From the NCBI RefSeq assembly GCF_900112575.1, contig NZ_FOMH01000005.1, forward strand, positions 124,001-188,000: DNA of 64,000 nucleotides, written 5' to 3'. The stretch comes from Flavobacterium phragmitis (lineage in GTDB: Bacteria; Bacteroidota; Bacteroidia; Flavobacteriales; Flavobacteriaceae). The notes under the pieces were generated by a model. That model was not told the origin of the DNA. It saw only the letters and a program-made list of their open reading frames with translations, and ran no database searches. This document shows, in pieces, positions 43,459 through 53,242 of this stretch (position 1 is the stretch's first letter; the number at the start of each line of letters is the position of its first letter). Made by a program: the position numbers and the translations under genes.

Positions 43459-46290
43459 TTACTCCAATTCTTTTTTCAAAAACTTAGCTGTATAACTTTT
43501 TTTATTCTTAGCAACTTCTTCCGGAGTTCCTTTGGCAACGAGTTGTCCACCACCTTTTCCACCTTCCGGACCTATATCGATAATATAATCGGCTAGTTTG
43601 ATTACGTCCATATTATGTTCGATTATTAAAATCGTATTTCCTTTATCAACCAGTTTATTAATTACTTCCATTAAGACACGAATATCTTCAAAGTGTAATC
43701 CAGTAGTAGGTTCGTCCAGAATATAAAAGGTATTTCCGGTATCTTTTTTAGATAATTCTCCGGCCAGTTTAATACGCTGTGCCTCACCACCTGAAAGCGT
43801 TGTACTTTGCTGACCAAGTGTAATATATCCTAAACCAACATCCTGAATGGTTTTGATTTTTCTGTGAATCTTCGGAATGTTCTCAAAAAACGGAACCGCT
43901 TCGTCAACCGTCATATCCAAAACATCCGAAATAGATTTTCCTTTGTACCTAATCTCTAAAGTTTCTCTGTTGAATCGTTTCCCTTGACAGGTTTCGCATT
44001 CTACATAAACGTCCGGTAAAAAGTTCATTTCGATGGTTCTTACACCAGAACCTTCACAGGTTTCGCAACGTCCCCCTTTTACATTAAAACTGAAACGTCC
44101 TGCTTTATAACCGCGAATCATACTTTCTGAAGTCATTGTAAACAGATTTCTGATTTCAGAGAAAACTTCAGTATAAGTTGCAGGATTCGAGCGTGGTGTA
44201 CGTCCAATCGGACTTTGGTCGATATCAATAACTTTGTCAATATGTTCTAGACCTTCAATTTTTTTATAAGGCTGTGGTTTTTTAACACCATTAAAATAAT
44301 AGGCATTCAGAATCGGGTAGAGGGTTTCGTTTATCAAAGTCGATTTTCCACTTCCTGAAACTCCTGTAACGCAAACCAGCTGACCTAACGGAATTTCGAT
44401 AGAAACATTTTTTAGGTTGTTTCCTGTAGCTCCTGTAAGTTTTAAGAATTTACCGTTTCCTTTTCGTCTTTCTTTAGGAATATCAAATTTCATTTTACCA
44501 TTCAGATATTGAGCGGTAATGGTATTTGATTTTAAAGTTTCTTTTGGAGTTCCAATACTAATGATTTCTCCTCCATATTTTCCGGCTTTTGGGCCAATAT
44601 CAATTACATAATCGGCTGTTTCGATCATGTCTTTGTCGTGTTCTACGACGATAACTGAGTTTCCAATATCGCGTAATTGTTCTAAGGATTGAATCAGTTT
44701 TTCGTTATCTCTTTGGTGTAAACCAATACTAGGTTCATCCAAAATATATAAAACGCCAACTAATTGCGATCCAATTTGTGTTGCTAAACGAATACGCTGA
44801 GCTTCTCCACCAGAAAGTGATTTTGAACTTCGGCTTAAAGCCAAATAATTCAAACCAACATTCATTAAAAAGTTCAAACGATCTTTAATTTCTTTTACAA
44901 CTTCAGAAGCAATTAAAAGCTGTTTGTCAGTCAAATGATTATTCAAATCATGAAACCATGCAGTTAAGTCTGAAATATCCATATCACACAATTCGGTAAT
45001 ATTTTTTTCATTTACTCTAAAGAATAATGCTTCTTTTTTAAGACGTGAACCTTCGCAAACCGGACAAGGAATTTCGTCCATAAAATCTTTTGCCCAGCGT
45101 TTGATACTGGTTGTAGCACTTTCGTCATACTGATTTTTAATGAAATTAGAAATTCCTTCAAAATCAATCTTATATTCTCTTGTTACGCCAAGATCTTTTG
45201 AGCTTATGGCAAATTTATCTTTTCCGCCATACAAAATCATCGTCATGGCTTCTTCCGGAATCTTCTCGATTGGATCAGTAATTTTGAATCCAAATTTTTC
45301 TCCAATGGTTTCTAATTGTTTGAAAATCCAAGAAGATTTATATTCGCCAAGCGGAGCAAAACCACCGCTTTTTATGGATAATTTCGGATTTGGGATAATC
45401 TTTTTGACATTGATTTCATGAACCGTTCCCAATCCGTTGCAATGCGGACAAGCTCCTTTTGGAGAGTTGAAAGAAAATAAATTCGGTTCTGGATTTTGAT
45501 AGGATATTCCGGTTGAAGGGCACATTAAATTTCGGCTGAAATAACGAACTTCATTGGAATCCTGATCTAGAATCATCAAAACATTTTCACCGTGATGCAT
45601 GGCAGTATTGATACTTTCTGATAATCTTTTCTGATTGTCAGGCGTATTTTCAATCTGCATTCTGTCTACCACAATTTCAATATCGTGTGTTTTGTAACGG
45701 TCTAATTTCATTCCCGAAACCAAATCCTGAACTTCACCATTTACGCGGACTTTTAGAAATCCTTGCTTCGTAATTTGTTGGAATAGTTCAGCATAATGTC
45801 CTTTTCTGGCTTTAATGACCGGAGCCAAAATATTGATGCGTTTTCCTTTATAATCCTGAATAATCAAATCTTTAATTTGTTCATCAGAATAAGAAACCAT
45901 TTTTTCGCCTGTGTTGTAACTGTAAGCATCAGCACCACGAGCGTATAAAAGTCTAAGGAAATCGTAAATTTCAGTAATAGTTCCCACAGTTGAACGCGGA
46001 CTTTTACTGGTCGTTTTTTGTTCAATTGCAATTACAGGAGAAAGTCCGTCGATTTTATCTACATCGGGACGTTCCAATCCGCCAAGAAATTGCCTCGCAT
46101 AGGCAGAGAAAGTTTCAACATAACGACGCTGACCTTCAGCATAAATAGTATCAAATGCTAAGGATGATTTTCCCGAACCCGATAAACCAGTAATGACAAC
46201 CAGTTTTTCACGCGGAATGGAGATATCGATATTTTTTAGATTATGAACTCTTGCACCAAGAACTTCAATAGTATTGTCTTTTTCTAACAT
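43459..46290 (-). CDS. uvrA: Excinuclease ABC subunit A
   Basis: This is the damage-recognition ATPase of nucleotide excision repair, 943 residues from the ATG at 46290 ([21 protein letters not shown]). It has two ABC modules: Walker [15 protein letters not shown] and [14 protein letters not shown], signatures [13 protein letters not shown] and [13 protein letters not shown], and zinc-binding CxxC pairs ([16 protein letters not shown] with CETCQGK). A TTG at 46302 in frame is a less likely start. TAACTTTG on the minus strand at 46307-46314 fits the -7 box. Confidence 0.97.
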   Translation of the reverse strand: MLEKDNTIEVLGARVHNLKNIDISIPREKLVVITGLSGSGKSSLAFDTIYAEGQRRYVETFSAYARQFLGGLERPDVDKIDGLSPVIAIEQKTTSKSPRSTVGTITEIYDFLRLLYARGADAYSYNTGEKMVSYSDEQIKDLIIQDYKGKRINILAPVIKARKGHYAELFQQITKQGFLKVRVNGEVQDLVSGMKLDRYKTHDIEIVVDRMQIENTPDNQKRLSESINTAMHHGENVLMILDQDSNEVRYFSRNLMCPSTGISYQNPEPNLFSFNSPKGACPHCNGLGTVHEINVKKIIPNPKLSIKSGGFAPLGEYKSSWIFKQLETIGEKFGFKITDPIEKIPEEAMTMILYGGKDKFAISSKDLGVTREYKIDFEGISNFIKNQYDESATTSIKRWAKDFMDEIPCPVCEGSRLKKEALFFRVNEKNITELCDMDISDLTAWFHDLNNHLTDKQLLIASEVVKEIKDRLNFLMNVGLNYLALSRSSKSLSGGEAQRIRLATQIGSQLVGVLYILDEPSIGLHQRDNEKLIQSLEQLRDIGNSVIVVEHDKDMIETADYVIDIGPKAGKYGGEIISIGTPKETLKSNTITAQYLNGKMKFDIPKERRKGNGKFLKLTGATGNNLKNVSIEIPLGQLVCVTGVSGSGKSTLINETLYPILNAYYFNGVKKPQPYKKIEGLEHIDKVIDIDQSPIGRTPRSNPATYTEVFSEIRNLFTMTSESMIRGYKAGRFSFNVKGGRCETCEGSGVRTIEMNFLPDVYVECETCQGKRFNRETLEIRYKGKSISDVLDMTVDEAVPFFENIPKIHRKIKTIQDVGLGYITLGQQSTTLSGGEAQRIKLAGELSKKDTGNTFYILDEPTTGLHFEDIRVLMEVINKLVDKGNTILIIEHNMDVIKLADYIIDIGPEGGKGGGQLVAKGTPEEVAKNKKSYTAKFLKKELE

Positions 46291-46306
46291 AATTTTGAGC
46301 AAAACG

Positions 46307-46314
46307 CAAAGTTA
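46307..46314 (-). promoter_or_regulatory. -7 box for uvrA
   Basis: TAACTTTG on the minus strand matches TAnnTTTG, 16 bases before the uvrA ATG. No clear -33 TTG was found. Confidence 0.4.
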
Positions 46315-46376
46315 CCACTTTGATTTGTTCTTTTAGTACTAGACTATAGAAGTTTATGTTAAAAATTGTAACAAAA

Positions 46377-46398
46377 AACGCTAGTTTACACTAGCGTT
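46377..46398 (-). terminator. Terminator overlapping the fic stop codon
   Basis: AACGCTAG and CTAGCGTT form a perfect 8-bp stem with a 6-base loop, and the minus-strand tail is six T. The stem includes the TAG stop of the Fic gene (46391-46393). Confidence 0.75.
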
Positions 46399-47344
46399 TT
46401 CTCTTTCGGGTTGCTATATATTCTTCTATGGCTTCTTTGGTTGTGTACCAGTTTCGACCTTCTTTATAAGCATCTATTTTACCTGTTCGGGCAAGTAGAC
46501 TAACGTATTCTTGTCCGTAATGAGTTTCTGGTTCATTGACAATATCTGATATTGGCTGATAATCATAAGTACTTCCAGGCATTGCGTTCAGGTAAATATT
46601 TAAGGTTCTTTCTAATGCCTGGCACATCAAGAGTGTAAGTTTTTGATAATTACCATTGTTCGCTTGATTTATTGCCTCGTAATATTTTTTTCTGTCATTC
46701 TTAAGAATGATTGCAGGAGGAAAACCACAACGCATTAAAAGGAGATTCATACTTAAACGAACAGTTCGACCGTTTCCATCAAAAAAAGGGTGAATCCATA
46801 CTAGTTTATGATGGTAAATTGTAGCGAGTTCAATATCATTTAAACCTAATGGATTTGTATTGATAAAGTCAATTAATTCATCGATATAATCGGAAACTTT
46901 ATTGGCATTTGGAGGTGAAAAATTAGCTCCTGAAATTCTAACGCCGCCATTTCGAATACGTCCTGCAAAATCATCTTCGATAGAACGTAAGACTAAACCA
47001 TGAATAGAGAGTATATCAATACTTCTTAGTTTATAATTTTCATTAACAATTGAATATAGATAATCAATTGCTTTATCATGATTATGTGTTTCAAAATGTT
47101 CACGCAACGATTTTCCTTTAATGGTAATACCTTCCTGAATTACCATTTGGGTTTCGCGTAAGCTCATTGTATTTCCTTCAATACTATTTGAATTGTATGT
47201 CCATTCCAGAGATAAGCTTTCGCGGATTTTATTCAAAGCAATATTAGGCAATGGTCTGCTGGTTTGCAGTTCCTGCCTTTTTTGATACAATCTATCAAAG
47301 GTTGATTGAAATTCTTCTCTGTATGTTAGGTCTATATTCCACAT
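46391..47344 (-). CDS. Fic family AMP-transferase-like protein, class II, with C-terminal HTH-like part
   Basis: This is 317 residues from the ATG at 47344 (an in-frame GTG at 47353 would add three). The inhibitory helix motif SNSIEGN is at about residues 52-58, which marks a class II Fic protein that blocks its own ATP site. The catalytic motif HPFFDGNGRTVR is at 185-196 and complete. The C-terminus (GKIDAYKEGRNWYTTKEAIEEYI) looks like a small helix-turn-helix. Fic enzymes attach AMP to Tyr, Ser or Thr hydroxyls of target proteins; the target is unknown. No antitoxin-like small gene is adjacent. Expressed in isolation between uvrA and a ClC gene. Confidence 0.9.
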   Translation of the reverse strand: MWNIDLTYREEFQSTFDRLYQKRQELQTSRPLPNIALNKIRESLSLEWTYNSNSIEGNTMSLRETQMVIQEGITIKGKSLREHFETHNHDKAIDYLYSIVNENYKLRSIDILSIHGLVLRSIEDDFAGRIRNGGVRISGANFSPPNANKVSDYIDELIDFINTNPLGLNDIELATIYHHKLVWIHPFFDGNGRTVRLSMNLLLMRCGFPPAIILKNDRKKYYEAINQANNGNYQKLTLLMCQALERTLNIYLNAMPGSTYDYQPISDIVNEPETHYGQEYVSLLARTGKIDAYKEGRNWYTTKEAIEEYIATRKRKR

Positions 47345-47363
47345 TATGACCACAAAGGTATTT

Positions 47364-47407
47364 CTTAATATCGGATAATAAAAACTTTTAACTTATCCGA
47401 TATTAAG
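47364..47407 (-). promoter_or_regulatory. Dyad of TATCSGATA boxes in front of fic
   Basis: CTTAATATCGGATAA (47364-47378) and TTATCCGATATTAAG (47393-47407) are perfect 15-bp inverted repeats with a 14-base spacer, and each arm contains the smaller palindrome TATC-S-GATA. The site begins 20 bases before the fic ATG and ends 3 bases from the ClC stop codon. It may be an operator for fic, a terminator for the ClC gene, or both. Confidence 0.5.
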
Positions 47408-47409
47408 CT

Positions 47410-49194
47410 TTATTCTATTGTCATGGCACGTAGTTTTGTTCTATAAGCTTCTAGAGCAATAGACTTGGAAATAAACCCGTGGTATTTTCCATTTCTCAAG
47501 ACAGGAAGAAATGCCGATTTCGATTTTTCGAATTTGCTCATTACAATTTCCATGCTGTCAAAAGAAGAAATTGTGGCTAATGGCGTTTTCATTACGTCTT
47601 TAATCTGGGTATATTTTACACGATAAGAATTAAAAATAATTTCTCTGATATCATTAAAATGAACCACTCCAAGTAACTCTTTTTCATTATCAACAACTGC
47701 AAAAACAACTTGATTGGAATGAGAAATAAGATCAACCAATTTGCTCAAATTTTCTTCAGGATGAACTGTTAAATAATCACATTGAATAATAGTATCAATG
47801 TCTAAAGTTGAAAGAATATTAGAATCTTTATTGCTGGTAAAAGCGTGACCTTTTTTCACTAATCCTTTTACGTCAAGTGAATATTTTTCGTAACGTTTTG
47901 AAATTGCAAAACTGATGGAAGAAACAATCATAAGCGGAATCATTAATCCGTAACCTCCAGTGATTTCAGCGATTAAGAAAATTGCAGTTAAAGGGGCATG
48001 AAATAAACCGCTCAAAATTCCGGCCATTCCAACCATTGTAAAGTTGGTAATTGGTAATTTTGATAAACCAATCATGGTAATAAGCTTAGAAAAGAAATAG
48101 CCTAGATAAGAGCCTAAAAATAGAGAAGGAGCAAAGTTTCCTCCGTTTCCACCACTTCCAAGAGTTAATCCAGATGCAAAAACTTTCATCATCATAGTGG
48201 CACCCACAAAAAGGAGTAAAACCCACTGATTATTTCTAAAATCTGCAAAAAGTGTATTGTCTAATAATTTTCCAGGATCGGTTTCAGATAAAGTTCTGAT
48301 GCTTTCGTAACCTTCACCAAACAGAGTTGGAAAAACAAAAATCAGCAATGCTAAAAGTGACGAACCAATTAATGCTTTTTTATAAGGATTGATCTGTTGT
48401 TTGGCAAAATAATGTTCTACTCTCTGGAAATTTCGGGAATAATAAATTGCTGTTAGCCCTGTTAAAACCCCTAATATTACATAAAAAGGAATATTGTGAT
48501 AATCGAATGTTTCTTGTTTTTTGAAGCTTAAAAGAATGCTTTCGTCCAAAACAATAGCCGAAACTAATGCACCAGTTGCCGCAGATATCATGATAGGTGT
48601 AAAAGCAGAAATGCTAACATCTACCAATAAAACTTCAATTGCAAAAAGAACACCGGCAATTGGAGCATTAAAAGCAGCAGCAATTCCCGCTGCAACACCA
48701 CACCCAATTAGTAAGGTTCTGTCTTTATATTGCATTTTATAATTCTGGGCATAATTAGAACCAAATGCGGCACCTGTAATTACAATGGGACTTTCCAAAC
48801 CTGCAGAACCTCCTAAACCAACTGTTAACGAACTCGTTACGATTTGAGCATACATCTGCTTTCTCGGAATGATACTGGCTTTTTTGGCAACGGCATAAAG
48901 GATTTGAGAAGTTCCTTTTTGGATACTTCCATTAAGGACTTTTTTCACAACAAAAACGGTCAATAGAATCCCGACAATCGGAAGGATACTATTAATAAAG
49001 CTTAACTTTAGAATTCCGTTAATGTAAGTTGCAAAAGAGAATACGCTGTGTGCGAAAGTTTTAAGAACAATTACGGCAAGAGAACATGAAATTCCAATAA
49101 GAACGCTTGACAAAAAAAGAAACTGCTTTGGAGTCATTAAGGATTGTGCCAACGCAATGATGCTTTCGAGTCTTCTGAAATATTTTTTTAGCAT
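47410..49194 (-). CDS. ClC-family chloride channel or H+/Cl- antiporter with CBS domains
   Basis: This is a 594-residue inner-membrane protein. The membrane part (about 1-430) has ClC motifs GGSAGLESP, containing the gating Glu in place of the usual GREGP, and GGNGGNFAPSLFLG (GxFxP). Two CBS domains follow (about 450-585), with HFNDIREIIF and FEKSKSAFLPVLRNGKYHGF. It moves Cl- or a similar anion; channel or antiporter mode cannot be decided from these motifs. Confidence 0.9.
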   Translation of the reverse strand: MLKKYFRRLESIIALAQSLMTPKQFLFLSSVLIGISCSLAVIVLKTFAHSVFSFATYINGILKLSFINSILPIVGILLTVFVVKKVLNGSIQKGTSQILYAVAKKASIIPRKQMYAQIVTSSLTVGLGGSAGLESPIVITGAAFGSNYAQNYKMQYKDRTLLIGCGVAAGIAAAFNAPIAGVLFAIEVLLVDVSISAFTPIMISAATGALVSAIVLDESILLSFKKQETFDYHNIPFYVILGVLTGLTAIYYSRNFQRVEHYFAKQQINPYKKALIGSSLLALLIFVFPTLFGEGYESIRTLSETDPGKLLDNTLFADFRNNQWVLLLFVGATMMMKVFASGLTLGSGGNGGNFAPSLFLGSYLGYFFSKLITMIGLSKLPITNFTMVGMAGILSGLFHAPLTAIFLIAEITGGYGLMIPLMIVSSISFAISKRYEKYSLDVKGLVKKGHAFTSNKDSNILSTLDIDTIIQCDYLTVHPEENLSKLVDLISHSNQVVFAVVDNEKELLGVVHFNDIREIIFNSYRVKYTQIKDVMKTPLATISSFDSMEIVMSKFEKSKSAFLPVLRNGKYHGFISKSIALEAYRTKLRAMTIE

Positions 49195-49267
49195 TCTGAT
49201 TTAAAATTATTCTTTCTTACAAAATTAGTTCATAATCCTAGATTAAAAAAATAAAAACGAATATCTC

Positions 49268-50947
49268 TTAAAAACCTACCGCTTTGTCATCTCCTCTAAA
49301 GTCGGCTCCGCCTTCTAGTTTGCTGTCAGGCAAAACTAAAATGGCATCAACTTTTCCTATAATTGGAGTTGGTTTTTCATTGATTAAGTAATTTTTAGCT
49401 TTTAGTTTGTCTATTGTTTTTGTCTCAAAAGCATTTGGTTCAAAAGTAATCAAATCAGGAAGCCACTGATGATGAAAACGTGGCGCATTTACGGCTTCCT
49501 GCATGCTCAGATTGTATTCGTAAACATTTAAAATAGTTTGCAAAACCGAAGTAATAATAGTAGAACCGCCTGGAGTTCCCACAACCATAAATAATTTTCC
49601 GTTTTTCTCAACAATTGTAGGCGTCATTGAACTTAACATACGCTTTTGTGGTGCAATGCTGTTGGCTTCATTTCCAACCAAACCAAACATATTTGGAGAA
49701 CCTGGCTTTGCACTAAAATCATCCATTTCGTTATTCAAAAAGAAACCTAATTCGTCGCAGTAATATTTAGAACCATATCCGTCGTTTAAGGTTGTGGTTG
49801 CTGCAATTGCATTTCCAAATTGATCTACAATAGAATAATGTGTTGTTTCGGTACTTTCGGCATAAGTAACTTTTCCTTCTTTTATTTCAGAAGACAAAGT
49901 GGCTTTTTCTGGATTAAAACTTGCCATTCGATCGCGTAAATAATTTTGATCTAATAATTCTTTTACTGGAATTTTAACAAAATCCGGATCTCCTAAAAAG
50001 TAGCTTCTATCGGCATAAGCTCTTCTTTCAGCTTCGACAATAATCTGAATGGCATCGGCTGAATTATGTCCCATTTTGGCTAAATCATACGGTTCCAGCA
50101 TTTTTAGAATTTGTGCCAGACAGATTCCGCCACTGCTTGGTGGAGACATTGAAGTTATTTTTAAATCTTTATACGTAAACTGAAGCGGTTTTCTCCATTT
50201 AGCTTCATATTTAGCCAAATCTTCCATTGTAATAATGCCGCCTTTTTTCTTCAGATAATCAACTAAAATTTTAGCTGTTTCACCTTTATAGAATTCATTT
50301 CTTCCTTTTTTCTGAATTCTTCTCAAAGTCTTGGCAAGAGCAGGATATTTGATAGTATCATTTTCTTTGAAATTTCCAGAAAGCAGAGAAGATTCTCCGT
50401 TAATTTTGACAATGCTTTCGTGGTAATCTTTTAAGCTTTTTTCTTGTTTTTTGGTAACCACGACACCTCTTTCGGCTAAAGCAATTACTGGTTCCAAAAT
50501 TTTGGAAATTGGCATTGTTCCGTATTTTTTATGAACCGCAAAAACGCCGGCAATAGTTCCGGGAACTCCAATAGCTAGAGCTGTTTCGGTACTTTTGCCT
50601 TTAATTACATTTCCGTCACTGTCTAAAAACATGTCTTTTGTGGCAGCCAAAGGTGCTTTTTCGCGATAGTCCAAAGAACCAACTTCTCCATTGGCTTTTC
50701 GATACACCATAAATCCGCCACCGCCGATATTTCCTGCAAATGGAAAAGCAACAGCAAGAGCCAATTCGGTTCCAACCATAGCGTCAAATGCGTTGCCTCC
50801 TTTTTTCATGATATCGGCCCCAATTTTCGAAGCTTCTTCTCGGGCAGAAACCACCATTGCTTTAGTCACTACTAATCCGGTTGGGTTGACTTGCTGAGCA
50901 TTACTGCTCATATAAATAAAGGTTATTAAAAGCGTAATTTTTTTCAT
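49268..50947 (-). CDS. ggt: Gamma-glutamyltransferase
   Basis: This 559-residue periplasmic or exported enzyme has a signal peptide ending SSNA. It cleaves itself before Thr368 in ETTHYSIVD, which becomes the N-terminal nucleophile of the small subunit. Further motifs are NIGGGGFMVYR and SSMTPTI, and the glycine pair of VGTPGGSTI forms the oxyanion region. It hydrolyses or transfers gamma-glutamyl groups from glutathione and related compounds. Confidence 0.93.
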   Translation of the reverse strand: MKKITLLITFIYMSSNAQQVNPTGLVVTKAMVVSAREEASKIGADIMKKGGNAFDAMVGTELALAVAFPFAGNIGGGGFMVYRKANGEVGSLDYREKAPLAATKDMFLDSDGNVIKGKSTETALAIGVPGTIAGVFAVHKKYGTMPISKILEPVIALAERGVVVTKKQEKSLKDYHESIVKINGESSLLSGNFKENDTIKYPALAKTLRRIQKKGRNEFYKGETAKILVDYLKKKGGIITMEDLAKYEAKWRKPLQFTYKDLKITSMSPPSSGGICLAQILKMLEPYDLAKMGHNSADAIQIIVEAERRAYADRSYFLGDPDFVKIPVKELLDQNYLRDRMASFNPEKATLSSEIKEGKVTYAESTETTHYSIVDQFGNAIAATTTLNDGYGSKYYCDELGFFLNNEMDDFSAKPGSPNMFGLVGNEANSIAPQKRMLSSMTPTIVEKNGKLFMVVGTPGGSTIITSVLQTILNVYEYNLSMQEAVNAPRFHHQWLPDLITFEPNAFETKTIDKLKAKNYLINEKPTPIIGKVDAILVLPDSKLEGGADFRGDDKAVGF

Positions 50948-50977
50948 ACTGTATAAATTGTAATTAGAAATGTGCTG

Positions 50978-51562
50978 TTAAAGGGAAAGTAATTTTTCTC
51001 CAGCTTGTTTTCTTATTTCTTCAAAAAATAAAGTGAATTCTTCTTCAAAATCATCATAAAACTCATTTAATTCCTCTACAGCATACTGCATTTTAGAAAT
51101 GTTTTTAGAACGGCGATCCATTTGAGTCAGAATTTGATGTATTCCTTCTGTAGTGCGATAACTTAAAAGCCAGTTTCTTTCAATCATATAAGGCATTAAG
51201 CCCTGTGTTTTTTCAGTCAAAATACCATAATTGTCATGTAATGAATTGTAAAATCGACTAATAAAGCTTTCTAATTTTTCATCAGAATAATTGGTCCAGT
51301 TTTTTGCCAGAAAATGATCGTAAACAATATCTACAATTACTCCGGCATAATGATGGTATCTATCATGCAGTCGTTTGGTGCTTTTTCTGAAAATATCATG
51401 AGAATCGGTATAAGTATCAATGAATCGGTGCAGTAAAATCCCTTTTTGCACGTCTTCGGGAAAATGTTCAAATTGTTTGCCGCGAATTCCATCGGCCATA
51501 AAATTCCCTATTTTAATCAAATCATTTTCTCCAGAAAGATATATATGGGCTAAGAAATTCAT
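50978..51562 (-). CDS. Acyl carrier protein phosphodiesterase
   Basis: This is a 194-residue AcpH-type protein. MNFLAHIYLSGEN, GNFMADGIRGKQ, LHRFIDTYTDSH and DIVYDHFLAKNW carry the His/Asp metal ligands of the HD-like fold. It removes the phosphopantetheine arm from acyl carrier protein. It ends 30 bases upstream of the ggt start in the same direction, so an operon with ggt is possible. Confidence 0.88.
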   Translation of the reverse strand: MNFLAHIYLSGENDLIKIGNFMADGIRGKQFEHFPEDVQKGILLHRFIDTYTDSHDIFRKSTKRLHDRYHHYAGVIVDIVYDHFLAKNWTNYSDEKLESFISRFYNSLHDNYGILTEKTQGLMPYMIERNWLLSYRTTEGIHQILTQMDRRSKNISKMQYAVEELNEFYDDFEEEFTLFFEEIRKQAGEKLLSL

Positions 51563-51734
51563 TTTTTCTATAATTGCTGAGAATCTTAGTGGCTAAGTTT
51601 CCGAGTTGTTTTAGTAAATGTATAAAAACTTTTTCAAATCATTTTGTTATAAAAACAACACAATGAAAGTGCTTTCTTATAAGTTAAATTTAAAATCTTA
51701 GAAACTTAGGACCTTAGTAACTCGGTAACTTTTT

Positions 51735-51742
51735 TATATTTG
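51735..51742 (+). promoter_or_regulatory. -7 box for glmM
   Basis: TATATTTG matches TAnnTTTG and lies 26 bases before the glmM ATG; a clear TTG at -33 was not found. Confidence 0.4.
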
Positions 51743-51768
51743 TAAAAAAATAACCCTAACTCACAAAA

Positions 51769-53157
51769 ATGACTTTAATAAAATCTATTTCTGGAATCCG
51801 TGGGACGATCGGAGGAAAAGTAGGAGATAATTTGACTCCTGTAGATGCTGTGAAGTTTGCTTCGGCATACGGAACTTTCTTAAAAAACAATATTGCTAAA
51901 GATAAATTGACAGTTGTAATTGGTCGCGATGCCAGAATTTCTGGCCCGATGATTCACAATCTGGTTGTAAATACTTTAATTGGTTTAGGAATAAATGTAA
52001 TTGATCTTGGACTTTCTACAACGCCAACTGTGGAAGTGGCTGTTCCTTTAGAAAAAGCTGATGGAGGCATTATCTTAACAGCTTCTCATAATCCAAAACA
52101 ATGGAATGCTTTAAAATTATTAAATGCAAAAGGTGAATTCTTAAGCGGTGCTGATGGCGCTAAAATTTTGGAAATTGCTGAAGCAGAAGCTTTCGATTTT
52201 TCTGATGTGGATAGTTTAGGCGAAATTATTTCGAATGATGCTTACATGGACATTCATATCGACGAGGTTTTAAATTTACCTTTAGTGGATATTGAAGTTG
52301 TTAAAGAAGCTAAATTTAAAGTGGTTGTTGATGGTGTAAATTCTTCAGGAGGAATTATTATTCCAAAATTGCTAAAACAAATGGGAGTGGAAGTAGTAGA
52401 ATTGTACTGTGAGCCAAACGGACATTTCCCTCATAATCCAGAACCTTTAAAAGAACACTTAACGGATATTTCTGAATTGGTTGTAAAAGAAAAAGCGGAT
52501 TTAGGAATTGTGGTGGATCCAGATGTAGATCGTTTAGCTTTCATCAGCGAAGACGGAGAAATGTTTGGCGAAGAATATACATTAGTTGCTGTTGCCGATT
52601 ATGTTTTGAGTAAAACTCCGGGAAATACAGTTTCTAATATGTCATCTTCTCGTGCATTGCGTGATGTGACTAAAGCGCACAACGGAAACTACGAAGCAAG
52701 TGCTGTTGGAGAAGTAAATGTGGTTGAATTAATGAAAAAAAATAACGCTGTAATTGGTGGTGAAGGAAACGGAGGAATTATCTATCCTGAATTGCATTAC
52801 GGACGTGATAGTCTGGTTGGAGTTGCTTTATTCCTAACACATTTGGCAAACAAAAAAATGTCGGTTGCTGCATTGAGAGCTTCTTATCCAGAATATTATA
52901 TGAGTAAAAATAAAATTGAATTGACTCCTCAGATTGATGTCGATGCCATTTTAACTCAAATGACAGAGAAATATAAAAACGAAGATATCTCGACAATCGA
53001 CGGTGTAAAAATTGATTTTGCTACAGAATGGGTTCATTTAAGAAAATCAAATACAGAACCAATTATTCGTATTTACACAGAAGCTCCTTCTCAGGATGAA
53101 GCTGATAAATTGGCTCTTCGAATTATTGACGAAATCAAAGTAATCGCTGGAATCTAA
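51769..53157 (+). CDS. glmM: Phosphoglucosamine mutase
   Basis: This 462-residue phosphohexomutase converts glucosamine 6-phosphate to glucosamine 1-phosphate for UDP-GlcNAc. The phosphoserine loop TASHNP has Ser106, the metal loop is DPDVDRLAF, the sugar loop is GEGNGGIIYPE and the phosphate loop is RKSNTEPIIRIY. Related phosphomannomutases share these motifs, but length and the single copy near cell-envelope genes favour GlmM. Confidence 0.85.
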   Translation: MTLIKSISGIRGTIGGKVGDNLTPVDAVKFASAYGTFLKNNIAKDKLTVVIGRDARISGPMIHNLVVNTLIGLGINVIDLGLSTTPTVEVAVPLEKADGGIILTASHNPKQWNALKLLNAKGEFLSGADGAKILEIAEAEAFDFSDVDSLGEIISNDAYMDIHIDEVLNLPLVDIEVVKEAKFKVVVDGVNSSGGIIIPKLLKQMGVEVVELYCEPNGHFPHNPEPLKEHLTDISELVVKEKADLGIVVDPDVDRLAFISEDGEMFGEEYTLVAVADYVLSKTPGNTVSNMSSSRALRDVTKAHNGNYEASAVGEVNVVELMKKNNAVIGGEGNGGIIYPELHYGRDSLVGVALFLTHLANKKMSVAALRASYPEYYMSKNKIELTPQIDVDAILTQMTEKYKNEDISTIDGVKIDFATEWVHLRKSNTEPIIRIYTEAPSQDEADKLALRIIDEIKVIAGI

Positions 53158-53176
53158 GATTTTAGTTCTGAATTAC

Positions 53177-53207
53177 AAAAAGCCTCTTTTTGTCAAAGAG
53201 GCTTTTT
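53177..53207. terminator. Bidirectional terminator after glmM
   Basis: AAAAAGCCTCTTT (53177-53189) is perfectly mirrored by AAAGAGGCTTTTT (53195-53207), between convergent genes. Confidence 0.85.
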
Positions 53208-53242
53208 GTTTTAATCATTGGGGAATTTTAAATTTTAATTTT

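Noticed and set aside
46391..47344. Fic as part of a Doc/Phd-type toxin-antitoxin pair
   Set aside because: No small antitoxin frame is adjacent, and the protein carries its own inhibitory motif.
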